DNA of 39,263 nucleotides, from contig CAZIQF010000015.1 in assembly GCA_964541525.1 (NCBI GenBank), forward strand, positions 1-39,263, written 5' to 3'. A model generated the notes under the pieces. That model was not told the origin of the DNA. It worked only from the letters and a program-made list of their open reading frames with translations, and searched no databases. Positions within the stretch are counted from its first letter, which is position 1, and the number at the start of each line of letters is the position of its first letter. Source of the DNA: UBA1737 sp964541525. Its GTDB lineage: Bacteria; Bacillota_I; Bacilli_A; ML615J-28; CAG-313. Both the position numbers and the translations under genes were made by a program. Shown here in pieces: positions 1 through 8,335 of this stretch.

Positions 1-83
1 AAGATAGGTTCTTATTTTATCTCAAAATCTCAAAAGATTTTACAGAACCACTCATATGAGTAAAAACTAACTCTTTAATTTTA

Positions 84-1919
84 CTAGTAACCAAGTGCGA
101 TTAATGCGTCTTGATATTTAGATTTAATTTCTTTAAACTTAGTAGCTGGAGTATCTTCACTAGAAATTAAACCTGAAGCAAATACCCAATAACCTTCATT
201 TTGGAAATGAGAACCATTACCAACTGTCATTGAAATAACTTCCATTAATTCATAGTATGATAAATCTGGATCTTGAACACTCATAATTACATCGATATCG
301 ATTTGGCTATCAAGTTTCTTTCTGATTGAATTGGCATATAATTCATCATTTGTTAATCCCTTATTATCAGGATTATCAGGTTGAGCACCAATTAAATCAT
401 TTAAAATATTGAATGCAACAGTAGGGTTCATACCATTAGAATCTTGAGTAAAGTCTAATACAGAATAACATGAACCACCTGTATAAGGAATGTGGAATGT
501 AGAATTAGTATAATCAACACCATAAATATCTTTACCAGTTGAAGTTTGAAGAGTCTTATTGTCTCTTGTAGTAAGTGGTGTTGTAACTTGAACTGTATTT
601 CCTTCTGAATCTAGTTTTTCATAAGGTTCAGTATGTACAATTACATCAGCTTTAGTTTCATCATCAATAGGATAAGGAACGATACCAATTTCGAATGTAA
701 TTCCACCTTCTTCACTAGCAGGAGTGAATCTTGTGCTTTCTTTTAAGAACCATAATGAACCAGTGTGAAGTAATGTTTGACCAAGTTTAAAGTTAGTTGA
801 AACATCTTGTACACCATGAGCTTTATCCCAGAATCCATTACGATAGTATTGTTGCATTGCATCAAATACATCTGTAACACCACTCTTGTCAAATACAACT
901 TGTGCTCTACTTGCATCAACCATCTTTTGACCTTGACCAGCAACTGCACCAATACTAAATTCAGCATAACCACAGTCGATTGCGTATTCATTAGCACCTA
1001 GCATGCTTTGAGCATTTCTTACCCATGAATCAAATTTACTCCAAGTCCATTCACCTTTTAGCCATAATGCTGCAGGATCTTCTAAGTTTAATTTAGCAAC
1101 TTTTGTTGCATTATAATATAGGAAGTAGTCTGGACGAGCAGAACCTGGTTCATAACCATAAACTTTCTTATTAACAGCTAAAGTTTCATTGATTGTTGAG
1201 TTTTGTTCATAACCAGCATCAGCAAAGATACCAGTACCAGCACCATAGTTGTAAAGTGCTGCAAGCGATTTACCTTGAACTAGAGTAGGAATCCATTGAG
1301 AAGAAATATTAACTACATAAACATTATCTCTCTTATAAGTACCATCTACGAAACGAGTATTAATTTGTTTAACACGATCAGGGCCCCATTTTTCATCATC
1401 GCCCCATGCAACGTATTCAATATTAATATCATAAGCAGATTCTACTTCAGACATATGAGCTTGTTTGATATATTTATCAGCAGCTGTATATCCAGTTTGA
1501 TATGGGTCAAAATCAGATACAGGTAAAACTTTAATCTTAAAGTCCATTTGATTTCCAGAGAAACCAATTCTATTTAATTCCCATTTTGCTTCTGTAGCAG
1601 TTTGAGAAGCATTCCATTTAGCATAGAATGTTTTATCACCTGTGCTACCTTTAGCAATCTTTGATACTGCACTTCCAGTTAAATCGCTTTTTTCATACCA
1701 ACCAGCAAAAGTATTTCCTTCTTTAGTTGGAGTAGGAAGAACAAAATCAGCATCATTAGTATATGATGTAACTGCACTAGCTAATGAACCACCATTAAGT
1801 TCTAATGTTAAATTATAAGTTTTTGCAGTATTATTATCTTTTTTCTTACAAGAAACAGTACAGCAACAAACTACAGCAAAAGCAATAAGAACTAACGTTT
1901 TAATGATTGATTTTTTCAT
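84..1919 (-). CDS. Lipoprotein solute-binding protein (CUT1 type) with an N-terminal InlB-type repeat
   Basis: Predicted cell-surface lipoprotein of 611 aa that captures a carbohydrate for an ABC importer. The N-terminus is a lysine-rich signal peptide with a hydrophobic core and a lipobox-like TVSC, giving lipid-modified Cys24 followed by KKK. Residues about 35-103 form one Listeria-Bacteroides (InlB B / Flg_new) repeat: LELNGG, then FAGWYE, ending FYAKW. The rest (about 110-600) resembles family 1 extracellular solute-binding proteins. The start has a good ribosome-binding site (AAAGGA, about 8 nt upstream). It follows the GNAT gene by 15 nt and is the last gene visible in its unit. No permease is adjacent, so it is an orphan binding protein; permease pair B at 11095-13291 has none of its own and is a possible partner (inference). 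The SBP call is from overall resemblance, not a diagnostic motif. Confidence 0.8.
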   Translation of the reverse strand: MKKSIIKTLVLIAFAVVCCCTVSCKKKDNNTAKTYNLTLELNGGSLASAVTSYTNDADFVLPTPTKEGNTFAGWYEKSDLTGSAVSKIAKGSTGDKTFYAKWNASQTATEAKWELNRIGFSGNQMDFKIKVLPVSDFDPYQTGYTAADKYIKQAHMSEVESAYDINIEYVAWGDDEKWGPDRVKQINTRFVDGTYKRDNVYVVNISSQWIPTLVQGKSLAALYNYGAGTGIFADAGYEQNSTINETLAVNKKVYGYEPGSARPDYFLYYNATKVAKLNLEDPAALWLKGEWTWSKFDSWVRNAQSMLGANEYAIDCGYAEFSIGAVAGQGQKMVDASRAQVVFDKSGVTDVFDAMQQYYRNGFWDKAHGVQDVSTNFKLGQTLLHTGSLWFLKESTRFTPASEEGGITFEIGIVPYPIDDETKADVIVHTEPYEKLDSEGNTVQVTTPLTTRDNKTLQTSTGKDIYGVDYTNSTFHIPYTGGSCYSVLDFTQDSNGMNPTVAFNILNDLIGAQPDNPDNKGLTNDELYANSIRKKLDSQIDIDVIMSVQDPDLSYYELMEVISMTVGNGSHFQNEGYWVFASGLISSEDTPATKFKEIKSKYQDALIALGY

Positions 1920-1934
1920 TTTAATTTTCCTTTC

Positions 1935-2879
1935 TTATTTTTTTGTTAAATAGTAGTATGATTTCCACACTTCAAACCCCAATCCTCGATAGAACTCGAT
2001 TAAACCTGTCCAATCGATAATTAATTCAGTTGTCGATGCATCAATTAATGTATTGACTGCATAAGCAACTATATCATAACCTAGGTGTTGACCACGATAA
2101 GCAGGGGTTACTCCTAAAGGGCCAATTCCACCTAATGCTGTAAAACGTTTATACCATGTAAAGCTGTTACTAATGAGCTTAATTGAAGTACTCGGGTAAC
2201 ACACTTTAACAAAAGCACAAATCTCATTTTTACTATTAATACTTAATAAATATTCATTTCCATTACCACCTTGTTCAAAATATTCAACTGCTTCATAAGT
2301 CCATCTGCCAGGCCAATTAGTGTTAATAAACTTAATTAGATTTTCTTTATCAGCTAAATTTGCCTTTCTAAATGTAAATCCACAATTAATATTTTTAAGT
2401 GGTAATTTTTTTGCGTTTCTATTGATTAAATCAAACGTTTCATAGGAATGCTCAAACCCATTTTTTTCAAAAAATGGCATTGATTTTACGAAATCAACTG
2501 GTAAGCCAGGAAAGAAATTATGAACATCTCTGCCTAAATAAATTGTTTTTTTATGTTTTTGATTAAACACTTCAAAACTAGCATTAAGTAAAGCCGTTCC
2601 AATTTTCTTTTTTCGATAAGCCTTCTTCACAAAGATTAAACTTATCCAAGCCTCATCAGCATAACTTTCAATTTTAAATTCACTATTCCACGTTTTGCCT
2701 AAGATAAAACCAACAATTTCATCATTGATTGATGCAACAAATGATGCATCATAATCAACATTTTCAATGTTACGCATCCATAGTTCTTGACTAATTGGAT
2801 AAATATTTTGATATTCTTGATTCCATAACCACATTAATTCTTCTTGATTAGGAATATAAATTAATTTTGTCAGCTTCAT
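1935..2879 (-). CDS. Tandem-GNAT N-acetyltransferase (possibly amino-sugar directed)
   Basis: About 314 aa with two GCN5-related acetyltransferase folds. The first has a V-x-x-x-Y-R-K-K-K-I-G-T-A-L acetyl-CoA loop; the second has V-T-P-A-Y-R-G-Q-H-L-G and ends with the usual Y-R-G-L-G-F strand. No signal peptide, so cytoplasmic. Two-domain GNATs include GlmA of Clostridium acetobutylicum, which acetylates glucosamine and glucosaminides during wall recycling; that substrate is only a hypothesis here. An in-frame ATG at 2912 would add 11 residues, but it lies inside a terminator hairpin directly abutting AGGAGG with no spacer. I prefer the ATG at 2879, although its own ribosome-binding site is poor. 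It sits between the 962-aa surface protein and the lipoprotein SBP. A second protein of this architecture is at 33107-34084. Confidence 0.8.
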   Translation of the reverse strand: MKLTKLIYIPNQEELMWLWNQEYQNIYPISQELWMRNIENVDYDASFVASINDEIVGFILGKTWNSEFKIESYADEAWISLIFVKKAYRKKKIGTALLNASFEVFNQKHKKTIYLGRDVHNFFPGLPVDFVKSMPFFEKNGFEHSYETFDLINRNAKKLPLKNINCGFTFRKANLADKENLIKFINTNWPGRWTYEAVEYFEQGGNGNEYLLSINSKNEICAFVKVCYPSTSIKLISNSFTWYKRFTALGGIGPLGVTPAYRGQHLGYDIVAYAVNTLIDASTTELIIDWTGLIEFYRGLGFEVWKSYYYLTKK

Positions 2880-2890
2880 ACTTTTTAAAA

Positions 2891-2918
2891 AGGGGGATGA
2901 AGAAACCTTCATCCTCCT
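2891..2918 (-). terminator. Rho-independent terminator after the 962-aa surface protein gene
   Basis: Twelve-position inverted repeat (one mismatch) around a 4-nt loop: in the minus sense AGGAGGATGAAG, loop GTTT, CTTCATCCCCCT, then TTTT. It starts 16 nt after the stop of the 962-aa gene. It covers the upstream candidate ATG (2912) of the GNAT gene, so GNAT and the SBP gene probably depend on read-through or an unseen promoter. Confidence 0.75.
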
Positions 2919-2933
2919 TCATCTAGTTACTTA

Positions 2934-5822
2934 TTAATGTCTTTTTCTTAAGAATACAACTAATAAACTTGCAGCAGCTAATAATTCTACTACGATTGCA
3001 CTCTTAGAACCACATTTAGATTCTTCTTTTACTTGACTAGCAGCAATAAGATCTTTTAATTCTTCCATTTGTGCAGTGAATACTGCATTTTGATTACTGA
3101 TTTCACCTTTAACAGCTTCTATATCATCAGAAGTAACAGCAGGTTTCATAACTGTTACTGTAAGGCTAACTTCAGTTTCGTTAGAGCTACTATCAGCAAC
3201 AAGAATAGTTACTTCGTATTTACCAGCTTTTAATGTATCAGGAGCATCAGCAAACATACACCAGTTTCTAACATTACCTTCTAATAAGTTACCATCAACA
3301 TTATCGTAAGCATAATTTAATAGCATTGGAGCTGTTAAATATGTACCATAAGCAACAGTAATATCATCAGCATAAGCACGAGGAGCTGTCATATCTTCTA
3401 CGTAAACTGTAAATACTTTTTGAGCAGATTTGCCACCTTTTGTAATAGTAGCAACTACTTGATGTTCACCTTCAGTAGGATTTTCAAAGAATGCTAATGA
3501 TTCAGCATCAAATTTAACATTGTGAGTAATTTCATCACCTTTAATGCTTACACCATTGTATTTTGCATTATAAGCAGTAACAAGTTTGTAAGGATCGATT
3601 TCAGGCATTTCTAATTTACCATCTACTTTAACAGGAGCATAAATTAATGCATTTTTATTAACTTCAAGAATAGGAGTATATTCATCTACAACAACAAATG
3701 TAATACTTACTTCAGAAGTAATACCAGTTTCTGAATGAGCAACTTTGAATGTTACATCATAGTTTTTGTCAACATGTGCAGCAGCAGTATCAATTTCTAA
3801 ATCAGCCCATAATTGAGCATTAGATTTAGTTGATACCCAACCTCTAGCAGCACCATTAGAGAAGTCGATAGCTTTTGAAGGCCAGCCAGAAGGCATATTC
3901 CATTCAGCTAAGAAGCCCCAAATTACATAGATACATGAACCAACAGATGCAGATGATTTGTTAGCAATATCTAATGTAAATGTAGGTGAACTTACAGTGT
4001 TGATGTATTCAAACATCCATTTCCATTTAGCCCACATTGCAGCATCACCAGCAAATGAACTAGCACCTTCAAATACATCATATCTTCTGTTATACCAAAG
4101 CGATGAAGTTGTAATAGGACTAGCAACATTAGGAATATCTAATGCTTCATAAGTTTGAATCTTAGTACCTTGAGAAGGATCTTCAGGATTAACTAAAACT
4201 ACTTTACCATAAGTACCATCTTCTTGTAATGTATAACCTTCTTTGTTAATGATGTATTGATTTAAATCTTTAACAAAGTCTTCAACCATTGATTCAAATG
4301 TTGGATAAGCAAGTGGTTGAACTTCAGTTTTACCATCAACAGAAATCCACATATCTAATAAGTTAGCATCAGAAGTAAATGATGTTAAATCATATATATT
4401 ACCCCAATATTTAGATACACCATAATAGTTAATTAAGCTAGCAGGTTTAAATTTTTCGCCTTGTAATACTTCAATAACATTTTGGCCTTCTAATAATTGG
4501 TAAGAAACACCATTCATAACTTTTTCTTCAATTAATAATGGAGAAGAAGAGAAATTGAATGCTCTATTGTATGCCATACCTTTTTCAACAACATTACCTT
4601 CAGCATCAGTAGAAGATACAAGAGTTCTACCATATCTATAACCACCTAAGAACATATCAGAGAATTGAGCATCCATCTTACCTTTGTCTAGGTAACCATA
4701 GTCATAAGCGATACCACCAGCAGGAATAACTATACGTTTTAATGGTTCACGACCAGTATCAGCAGTTGGTTCAGGTAAACCATTAGCAGCACATGTTGCT
4801 GCATAAACAGCTAATTGATCAGTAGTTAATGCCCAAGCTTTGTTACTAGAAGCAGCAGCACCTTTGAATGCGATACAAACCCAACCATTGCTTGAAGCTT
4901 CATAAGTTGCATAATCCCATTTTTGAGCATCCCAACCTTCAGATAAGTAAGCTACTTCGTTAACACCAATGAAACTATCTGATTCGTATTCATCATTAGA
5001 AACCCATTGCCATACGAAGTCACCCCATAAGTAATCTGGTTCATCAGTTACAACTTCAGTAATATTACCATCAGCATCAACTTCTTCTGTAACAGCTTTA
5101 TCACAAACTGATGCATCATCATATTTTGTAACAACACCATCAACGAAACAGTATTCAGGAACATAGCCATAAGCGTTTCCTTTTGCATAATAACCATCAA
5201 CTGTAACACCTCTAACCATACGGCCTTGAGCATCAAAGATTAAAGCAGCATTGTATAGGTTGTAACCTTGTGCTAAAGCATTTCCAGTATAGAAATCATT
5301 TTGATAAACAACAACGTCTTTACCACTAATATTTGTTCTCATGTGTGATAATGATGGGTCCATAGCAGAACCACCATTTCCACCATAAGCTAATTTGTTA
5401 CCAGCAGATTGTGATTTTCTTGCAAGTTCAACGTTTCCTGAATCAGGATTTACAGCATAGAATAATAAGTTATTACCATTACCTTCAGAATCACCATCTA
5501 ATGATCCAGCGAAATAAACAGCATATTCTTTACCAGTAAAGCCATCACCAGCAGCATTAACTTGTTTAACTTGTAATTTAGTTTCATTCCATGGATATAA
5601 ACGTCCGATGTGATTTGGATCTGGAGCATTTACATTGTCATAATATTTAGGGAATGTAGTGTAAATACTATTCATAATGTACATAGGAATATCATTTTCA
5701 CTAAGAGTAGGATCTTCTGTAAATAATTCAGCAGCGTTTGTTTTTACTGAATTTTTAGCAGAAAAGCCAAATAATGCAATTGTAAGTGCAAAAACACTTA
5801 AAAATACAAAAACTTTTTTCAT
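2934..5822 (-). CDS. Large secreted surface protein with Ig-like domains and a C-terminal CG-type anchor
   Basis: A 962-aa protein of unknown function. Residues 1 to about 31 are a Sec signal peptide ending in a TNAAE-like cleavage region. Residues about 35-640 are a Trp/Tyr/Gly-rich extracellular region with no family I recognise. Residues about 670-910 look like two or three bacterial Ig-like/HYR modules; the last has DDITVAYGTYLTAP and ends LTVTVMKP. A short helix (about 910-935) leads to the C-terminal tail: Cys937-Gly-Ser-Lys-Ser-Ala, a hydrophobic stretch and LRKRH. Two other surface proteins in the window have the same tail. The start has a GGAGG box about 13 nt upstream. It is the first gene after a strong promoter flanked by LacI/cre-like sites, so it is probably sugar-regulated. 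It could be a glycan-binding or enzymatic surface protein; the sequence does not decide. Confidence 0.8.
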   Translation of the reverse strand: MKKVFVFLSVFALTIALFGFSAKNSVKTNAAELFTEDPTLSENDIPMYIMNSIYTTFPKYYDNVNAPDPNHIGRLYPWNETKLQVKQVNAAGDGFTGKEYAVYFAGSLDGDSEGNGNNLLFYAVNPDSGNVELARKSQSAGNKLAYGGNGGSAMDPSLSHMRTNISGKDVVVYQNDFYTGNALAQGYNLYNAALIFDAQGRMVRGVTVDGYYAKGNAYGYVPEYCFVDGVVTKYDDASVCDKAVTEEVDADGNITEVVTDEPDYLWGDFVWQWVSNDEYESDSFIGVNEVAYLSEGWDAQKWDYATYEASSNGWVCIAFKGAAASSNKAWALTTDQLAVYAATCAANGLPEPTADTGREPLKRIVIPAGGIAYDYGYLDKGKMDAQFSDMFLGGYRYGRTLVSSTDAEGNVVEKGMAYNRAFNFSSSPLLIEEKVMNGVSYQLLEGQNVIEVLQGEKFKPASLINYYGVSKYWGNIYDLTSFTSDANLLDMWISVDGKTEVQPLAYPTFESMVEDFVKDLNQYIINKEGYTLQEDGTYGKVVLVNPEDPSQGTKIQTYEALDIPNVASPITTSSLWYNRRYDVFEGASSFAGDAAMWAKWKWMFEYINTVSSPTFTLDIANKSSASVGSCIYVIWGFLAEWNMPSGWPSKAIDFSNGAARGWVSTKSNAQLWADLEIDTAAAHVDKNYDVTFKVAHSETGITSEVSITFVVVDEYTPILEVNKNALIYAPVKVDGKLEMPEIDPYKLVTAYNAKYNGVSIKGDEITHNVKFDAESLAFFENPTEGEHQVVATITKGGKSAQKVFTVYVEDMTAPRAYADDITVAYGTYLTAPMLLNYAYDNVDGNLLEGNVRNWCMFADAPDTLKAGKYEVTILVADSSSNETEVSLTVTVMKPAVTSDDIEAVKGEISNQNAVFTAQMEELKDLIAASQVKEESKCGSKSAIVVELLAAASLLVVFLRKRH

Positions 5823-5850
5823 AAACTAATTTTTTCCTCCTATTTATAAT

Positions 5851-5865
5851 TTGAAAGCGTTTGCG
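5851..5865 (+). promoter_or_regulatory. LacI/CcpA-type operator (cre-like) at the start site of the 962-aa gene unit
   Basis: TTGAAAGCGTTTGCG matches the cre consensus WTGNAANCGNWNNCW at all but the last position. It lies 5 nt downstream of the -10 box, over the expected transcription start, which is a classic repression position. The regulator could be CcpA or the LacI-family protein encoded at 36663-37706. Confidence 0.7.
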
Positions 5866-5870
5866 TTTAT

Positions 5871-5899
5871 ATTATATCATATGTTTTTTTTGTTTGCAA
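5871..5899 (-). promoter_or_regulatory. Sigma-A promoter for the 962-aa surface protein unit
   Basis: In the minus sense, -35 TTGCAA (5894-5899), a 17-nt spacer, and a perfect -10 TATAAT (5871-5876). The expected start is near 5864, giving a leader of about 40 nt that contains the cre-like site and the ribosome-binding site. Confidence 0.75.
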
Positions 5900-5938
5900 T
5901 AGAAACAATATTTTTTTTAATTAAAATTTTGCCATTTA

Positions 5939-5953
5939 ATGAAAATGTTTTCA
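5939..5953 (+). promoter_or_regulatory. Second LacI/cre-like operator upstream of the same promoter
   Basis: ATGAAAATGTTTTCA matches WTGNAANCGNWNNCW except for T in place of the central C, and has perfect TGAAAA/TTTTCA arms. It sits about 40 nt upstream of the -35 box and about 88 bp centre-to-centre from the site at 5851-5865. The pair could support DNA looping. Confidence 0.5.
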
Positions 5954-5964
5954 AAAATAGCAAA

Positions 5965-5996
5965 AAAAGGTAAAAGTCTTTTAACTTTTACCTTTT
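5965..5996 (-). terminator. Rho-independent terminator after nagB
   Basis: Perfect 13-bp stem (AAAAGGTAAAAGT paired with its complement) with a 6-nt loop, followed in the minus sense by a run of T. It lies 16 nt beyond the nagB stop and closes the NAGPA-GH3-nagB unit. Confidence 0.85.
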
Positions 5997-6011
5997 AATT
6001 TTTTCCTATAA

Positions 6012-6740
6012 TTATTTCATTTTTGAATATGCAGCCTCATCAATAATAACTGTAACATCAGGATGCTTATGTAAAATTGAAGCAGGAAAATCAGGAGTAA
6101 TTTCACCCTTTAATAAATTAACAACTGTATCAGACTTATTAGCACCAGAGATAAGCATTAAGATACTTTTAGCTCTCATAATATTAGCAATTCCCATTGT
6201 CATTGCATGAGTCGGAACTTCATCAATACTATTAAAGAAACGTTTATTATCTTGACGAGTTTTTTCGGCTAAAGTAACAACAAATGTTTCTTGTTCAAAT
6301 GGAGTACCAGGTTCATTAAAACCGATATGTCCATTACCACCTATTCCCAATAATTGTAAATCAATTGCAACACTATTTAATTGTTCAGTATATTTTTTTG
6401 CTTCTTCATCAAGATTTGATCCTGGGGCAGCATATGGAACATGCGTATTTTCTTCTTTAATATCAACATGATTAAATAGATTATCATGCATAAAATAATA
6501 GTAACTTTGTGGATGAGTTCGATCAATACCACAATACTCATCAAGATTATATGATTTAACATCTTTAAATGAGATTTTGCCTTCATTATATGCTTTAATT
6601 AAATTTTGATAAGTTCCAACAGGGCTTGATCCAGTTGCAAGACCTAATGTACAATCTGGTTTTTCTTTAATTAATTTTGCAATAATTTCAGCACCTAATT
6701 TACTTAATTCTTCATAATTTTTAACAACAACGACTTTCAT
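6012..6740 (-). CDS. nagB: Glucosamine-6-phosphate deaminase
   Basis: Cytoplasmic 242-aa enzyme that converts glucosamine-6-phosphate to fructose-6-phosphate and ammonia, the step that moves amino sugars into glycolysis. Family motifs are clear: LGLATGSSPVGTY (sugar-phosphate loop, about 33-45), NLDEYCG (catalytic Asp near 66-72), and LLGIGGNGHIGFNEPG (catalytic His and Glu, about 130-145). The NGHIGFNEPG form with Asn where E. coli has Asp is normal for short Gram-positive NagB such as that of Bacillus subtilis, and the length fits that type. It follows the NagZ-like gene by 18 nt, has an AAAGGA ribosome-binding site, and is the last gene of its unit. No nagA (GlcNAc-6-phosphate deacetylase) or sugar kinase is in the window. 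Confidence 0.96.
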   Translation of the reverse strand: MKVVVVKNYEELSKLGAEIIAKLIKEKPDCTLGLATGSSPVGTYQNLIKAYNEGKISFKDVKSYNLDEYCGIDRTHPQSYYYFMHDNLFNHVDIKEENTHVPYAAPGSNLDEEAKKYTEQLNSVAIDLQLLGIGGNGHIGFNEPGTPFEQETFVVTLAEKTRQDNKRFFNSIDEVPTHAMTMGIANIMRAKSILMLISGANKSDTVVNLLKGEITPDFPASILHKHPDVTVIIDEAAYSKMK

Positions 6741-6758
6741 TTTATAATCCTTTCTTTT

Positions 6759-8318
6759 TTAAAGCTTTACCGGCATTTTACCAGTAGCTTGTATTTGTCC
6801 TGTCAATACCTTTGATAACGCAATAAACGCTTGAACACTAGCTTCATAGCTACAAAGATATGTTTTTACATTTAGAACATTAATATCATAAGGTGTTCTA
6901 ATCGCAACTACGATTAATTTATCTTGTTCTAGATTATTAATTAATGACGCTTGTTGTTCATTAAAACACGCATTATAACTACAATATATTATTTTATCAT
7001 ATTTTTTTGTTTTTTCAAGTAAAGCTGCTTGTTCTTCGGTTGTTGGATTAATTGTAATATAATGTTTATCAACCTCATATGGAAGAAAATCACCCAATGA
7101 ATTTAAAGTATTATCATCATTTTCAACTAATGTTACCACTTTTAAAATCGGAAAAACAACTAAGACTTTATCTTGTTTTGTAATCGGCAATAGTGAACTT
7201 TCATCTTTTAATAATGTAATTGAACGATTTGCTACTTCTTGTGCAAATTCTACTCTGGATTTTTCTTCTAATTCACTTGCTATTTCACAATAATCATTAG
7301 CCATTATCCCACATTTAAACATTGACTTATACTTAAAAATTCTTTCAACAGCATTGTTCACTTGGTTAATACTAATTTTGCCTTCTTTTACTAGTCTGAC
7401 TGCTGTATCAAAGATTTCTTGATGATTACTAAGATTTCGATCACCACAGAAAAGTAAAATATCACAACCAGAATTAAATCCATTTAAAACAATTTCTTCA
7501 ATACTAAATCTACCCCAAACAGCACTCATTGTTAATGAATCTGTAACAACCAAACCATTAAATCCCATTTGATCACGTAATAGTTTTTGAGTAATATTAT
7601 AAGATAAACTTGTCGGATATTTTTGATCATAATTTGTATACATTACATGGCTTGCCATAATTCCTGGGAGATCTTTTTCCACAACCTTTTTAAATGGCAC
7701 AAGTTCAATTTCATTTAGTCTTTGTTCATCAAAATCCACTACTGGTAAACCAAGATGGGAATCAATTGCAGTATCACCATGGCCAGGAAAATGTTTAACT
7801 GATGTCATCATTAACGCATCATTATATCCTTTTGTTGCATAATACATATATTCAGCGACTATTTGAGGATTATCAGAATAACTCCTCACATTAATTACCG
7901 GATTTAACGGATTATTATTAACATCACCTTCAGGAGCAAAATTAAAATTAAATCCTAAACTTCTTAATTCTTTTCCCATATTATATGCAAGTTTATACGC
8001 ATCTTGATAACTAGAACCAGCACTAATAGCCATCGCTCCTGGTGATTGCGTAATTTTAGAAGTAACTCTTGCAACCATTCCTCCTTCTTGATCTAAAGCA
8101 ATAAAGGGAGGAATTTTAGCATTTTGATTAATTTTTTGATTTAATTCAAAGATTTGTTTAGGATTATCACAATTATCTTTAAAATAGATTAACAAACCAG
8201 CATTTAATTTTTTTATTCTTAATTCTAAATCTTGATTATAAGTTGTTCCATAAAAAGCAAATCCAAGCATTTGTCCAACTTTTTCTTCTAAAGATAGTTT
8301 AGAAAAATCATATTGCAT
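6759..8318 (-). CDS. nagZ: GH3 beta-N-acetylglucosaminidase, NagZ-like
   Basis: A 519-aa GH3 enzyme expected to release non-reducing-end GlcNAc from muropeptides or chito-type fragments. The TIM-barrel domain (about 1-330) carries the NagZ loop KHFPGHGDT (catalytic His near residue 175) with the following DSHLGLP, and the nucleophile motif VVTDSLTM (Asp near 258). The ALDQEGGMVARV substrate-binding segment is present. Residues about 350-519 form the C-terminal domain found in the longer Gram-positive type. No signal peptide, so probably cytoplasmic, unlike the secreted B. subtilis enzyme. It lies between the NAGPA gene (17-nt gap) and nagB (18-nt gap), which supports GlcNAc salvage. The NagZ subfamily is well supported; the true linkage is inferred. 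Confidence 0.92.
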   Translation of the reverse strand: MQYDFSKLSLEEKVGQMLGFAFYGTTYNQDLELRIKKLNAGLLIYFKDNCDNPKQIFELNQKINQNAKIPPFIALDQEGGMVARVTSKITQSPGAMAISAGSSYQDAYKLAYNMGKELRSLGFNFNFAPEGDVNNNPLNPVINVRSYSDNPQIVAEYMYYATKGYNDALMMTSVKHFPGHGDTAIDSHLGLPVVDFDEQRLNEIELVPFKKVVEKDLPGIMASHVMYTNYDQKYPTSLSYNITQKLLRDQMGFNGLVVTDSLTMSAVWGRFSIEEIVLNGFNSGCDILLFCGDRNLSNHQEIFDTAVRLVKEGKISINQVNNAVERIFKYKSMFKCGIMANDYCEIASELEEKSRVEFAQEVANRSITLLKDESSLLPITKQDKVLVVFPILKVVTLVENDDNTLNSLGDFLPYEVDKHYITINPTTEEQAALLEKTKKYDKIIYCSYNACFNEQQASLINNLEQDKLIVVAIRTPYDINVLNVKTYLCSYEASVQAFIALSKVLTGQIQATGKMPVKL

Positions 8319-8335
8319 TGATAGTTATTCCCTTG

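Noticed and set aside
7..61. Inverted repeats after the lipoprotein SBP gene (GGTTCT/AGAACC at 7-48 with AAAATCT/AGATTTT inside; ACTCATATGAGT at 50-61)
   Set aside because: Possible terminator, but no T tract follows in the minus sense and the window ends; not strong enough to list.
743..997. Minus-strand frames inside larger genes (also at 5048-5236, 6377-6586, 18817-19008, 20060-20272, 30183-30377)
   Set aside because: Out-of-frame shadows of well-supported genes, rich in Met/Leu/Ile and without family features.
807..1001. Plus-strand open frame (64 codons), and similar plus-strand frames at 1296-1526, 3958-4152, 17926-18168, 25872-26063, 28022-28270 and 33718-33993
   Set aside because: All lie antisense inside clear genes, have no recognisable domain or good ribosome-binding site, and have low-complexity composition typical of AT-rich antisense frames.
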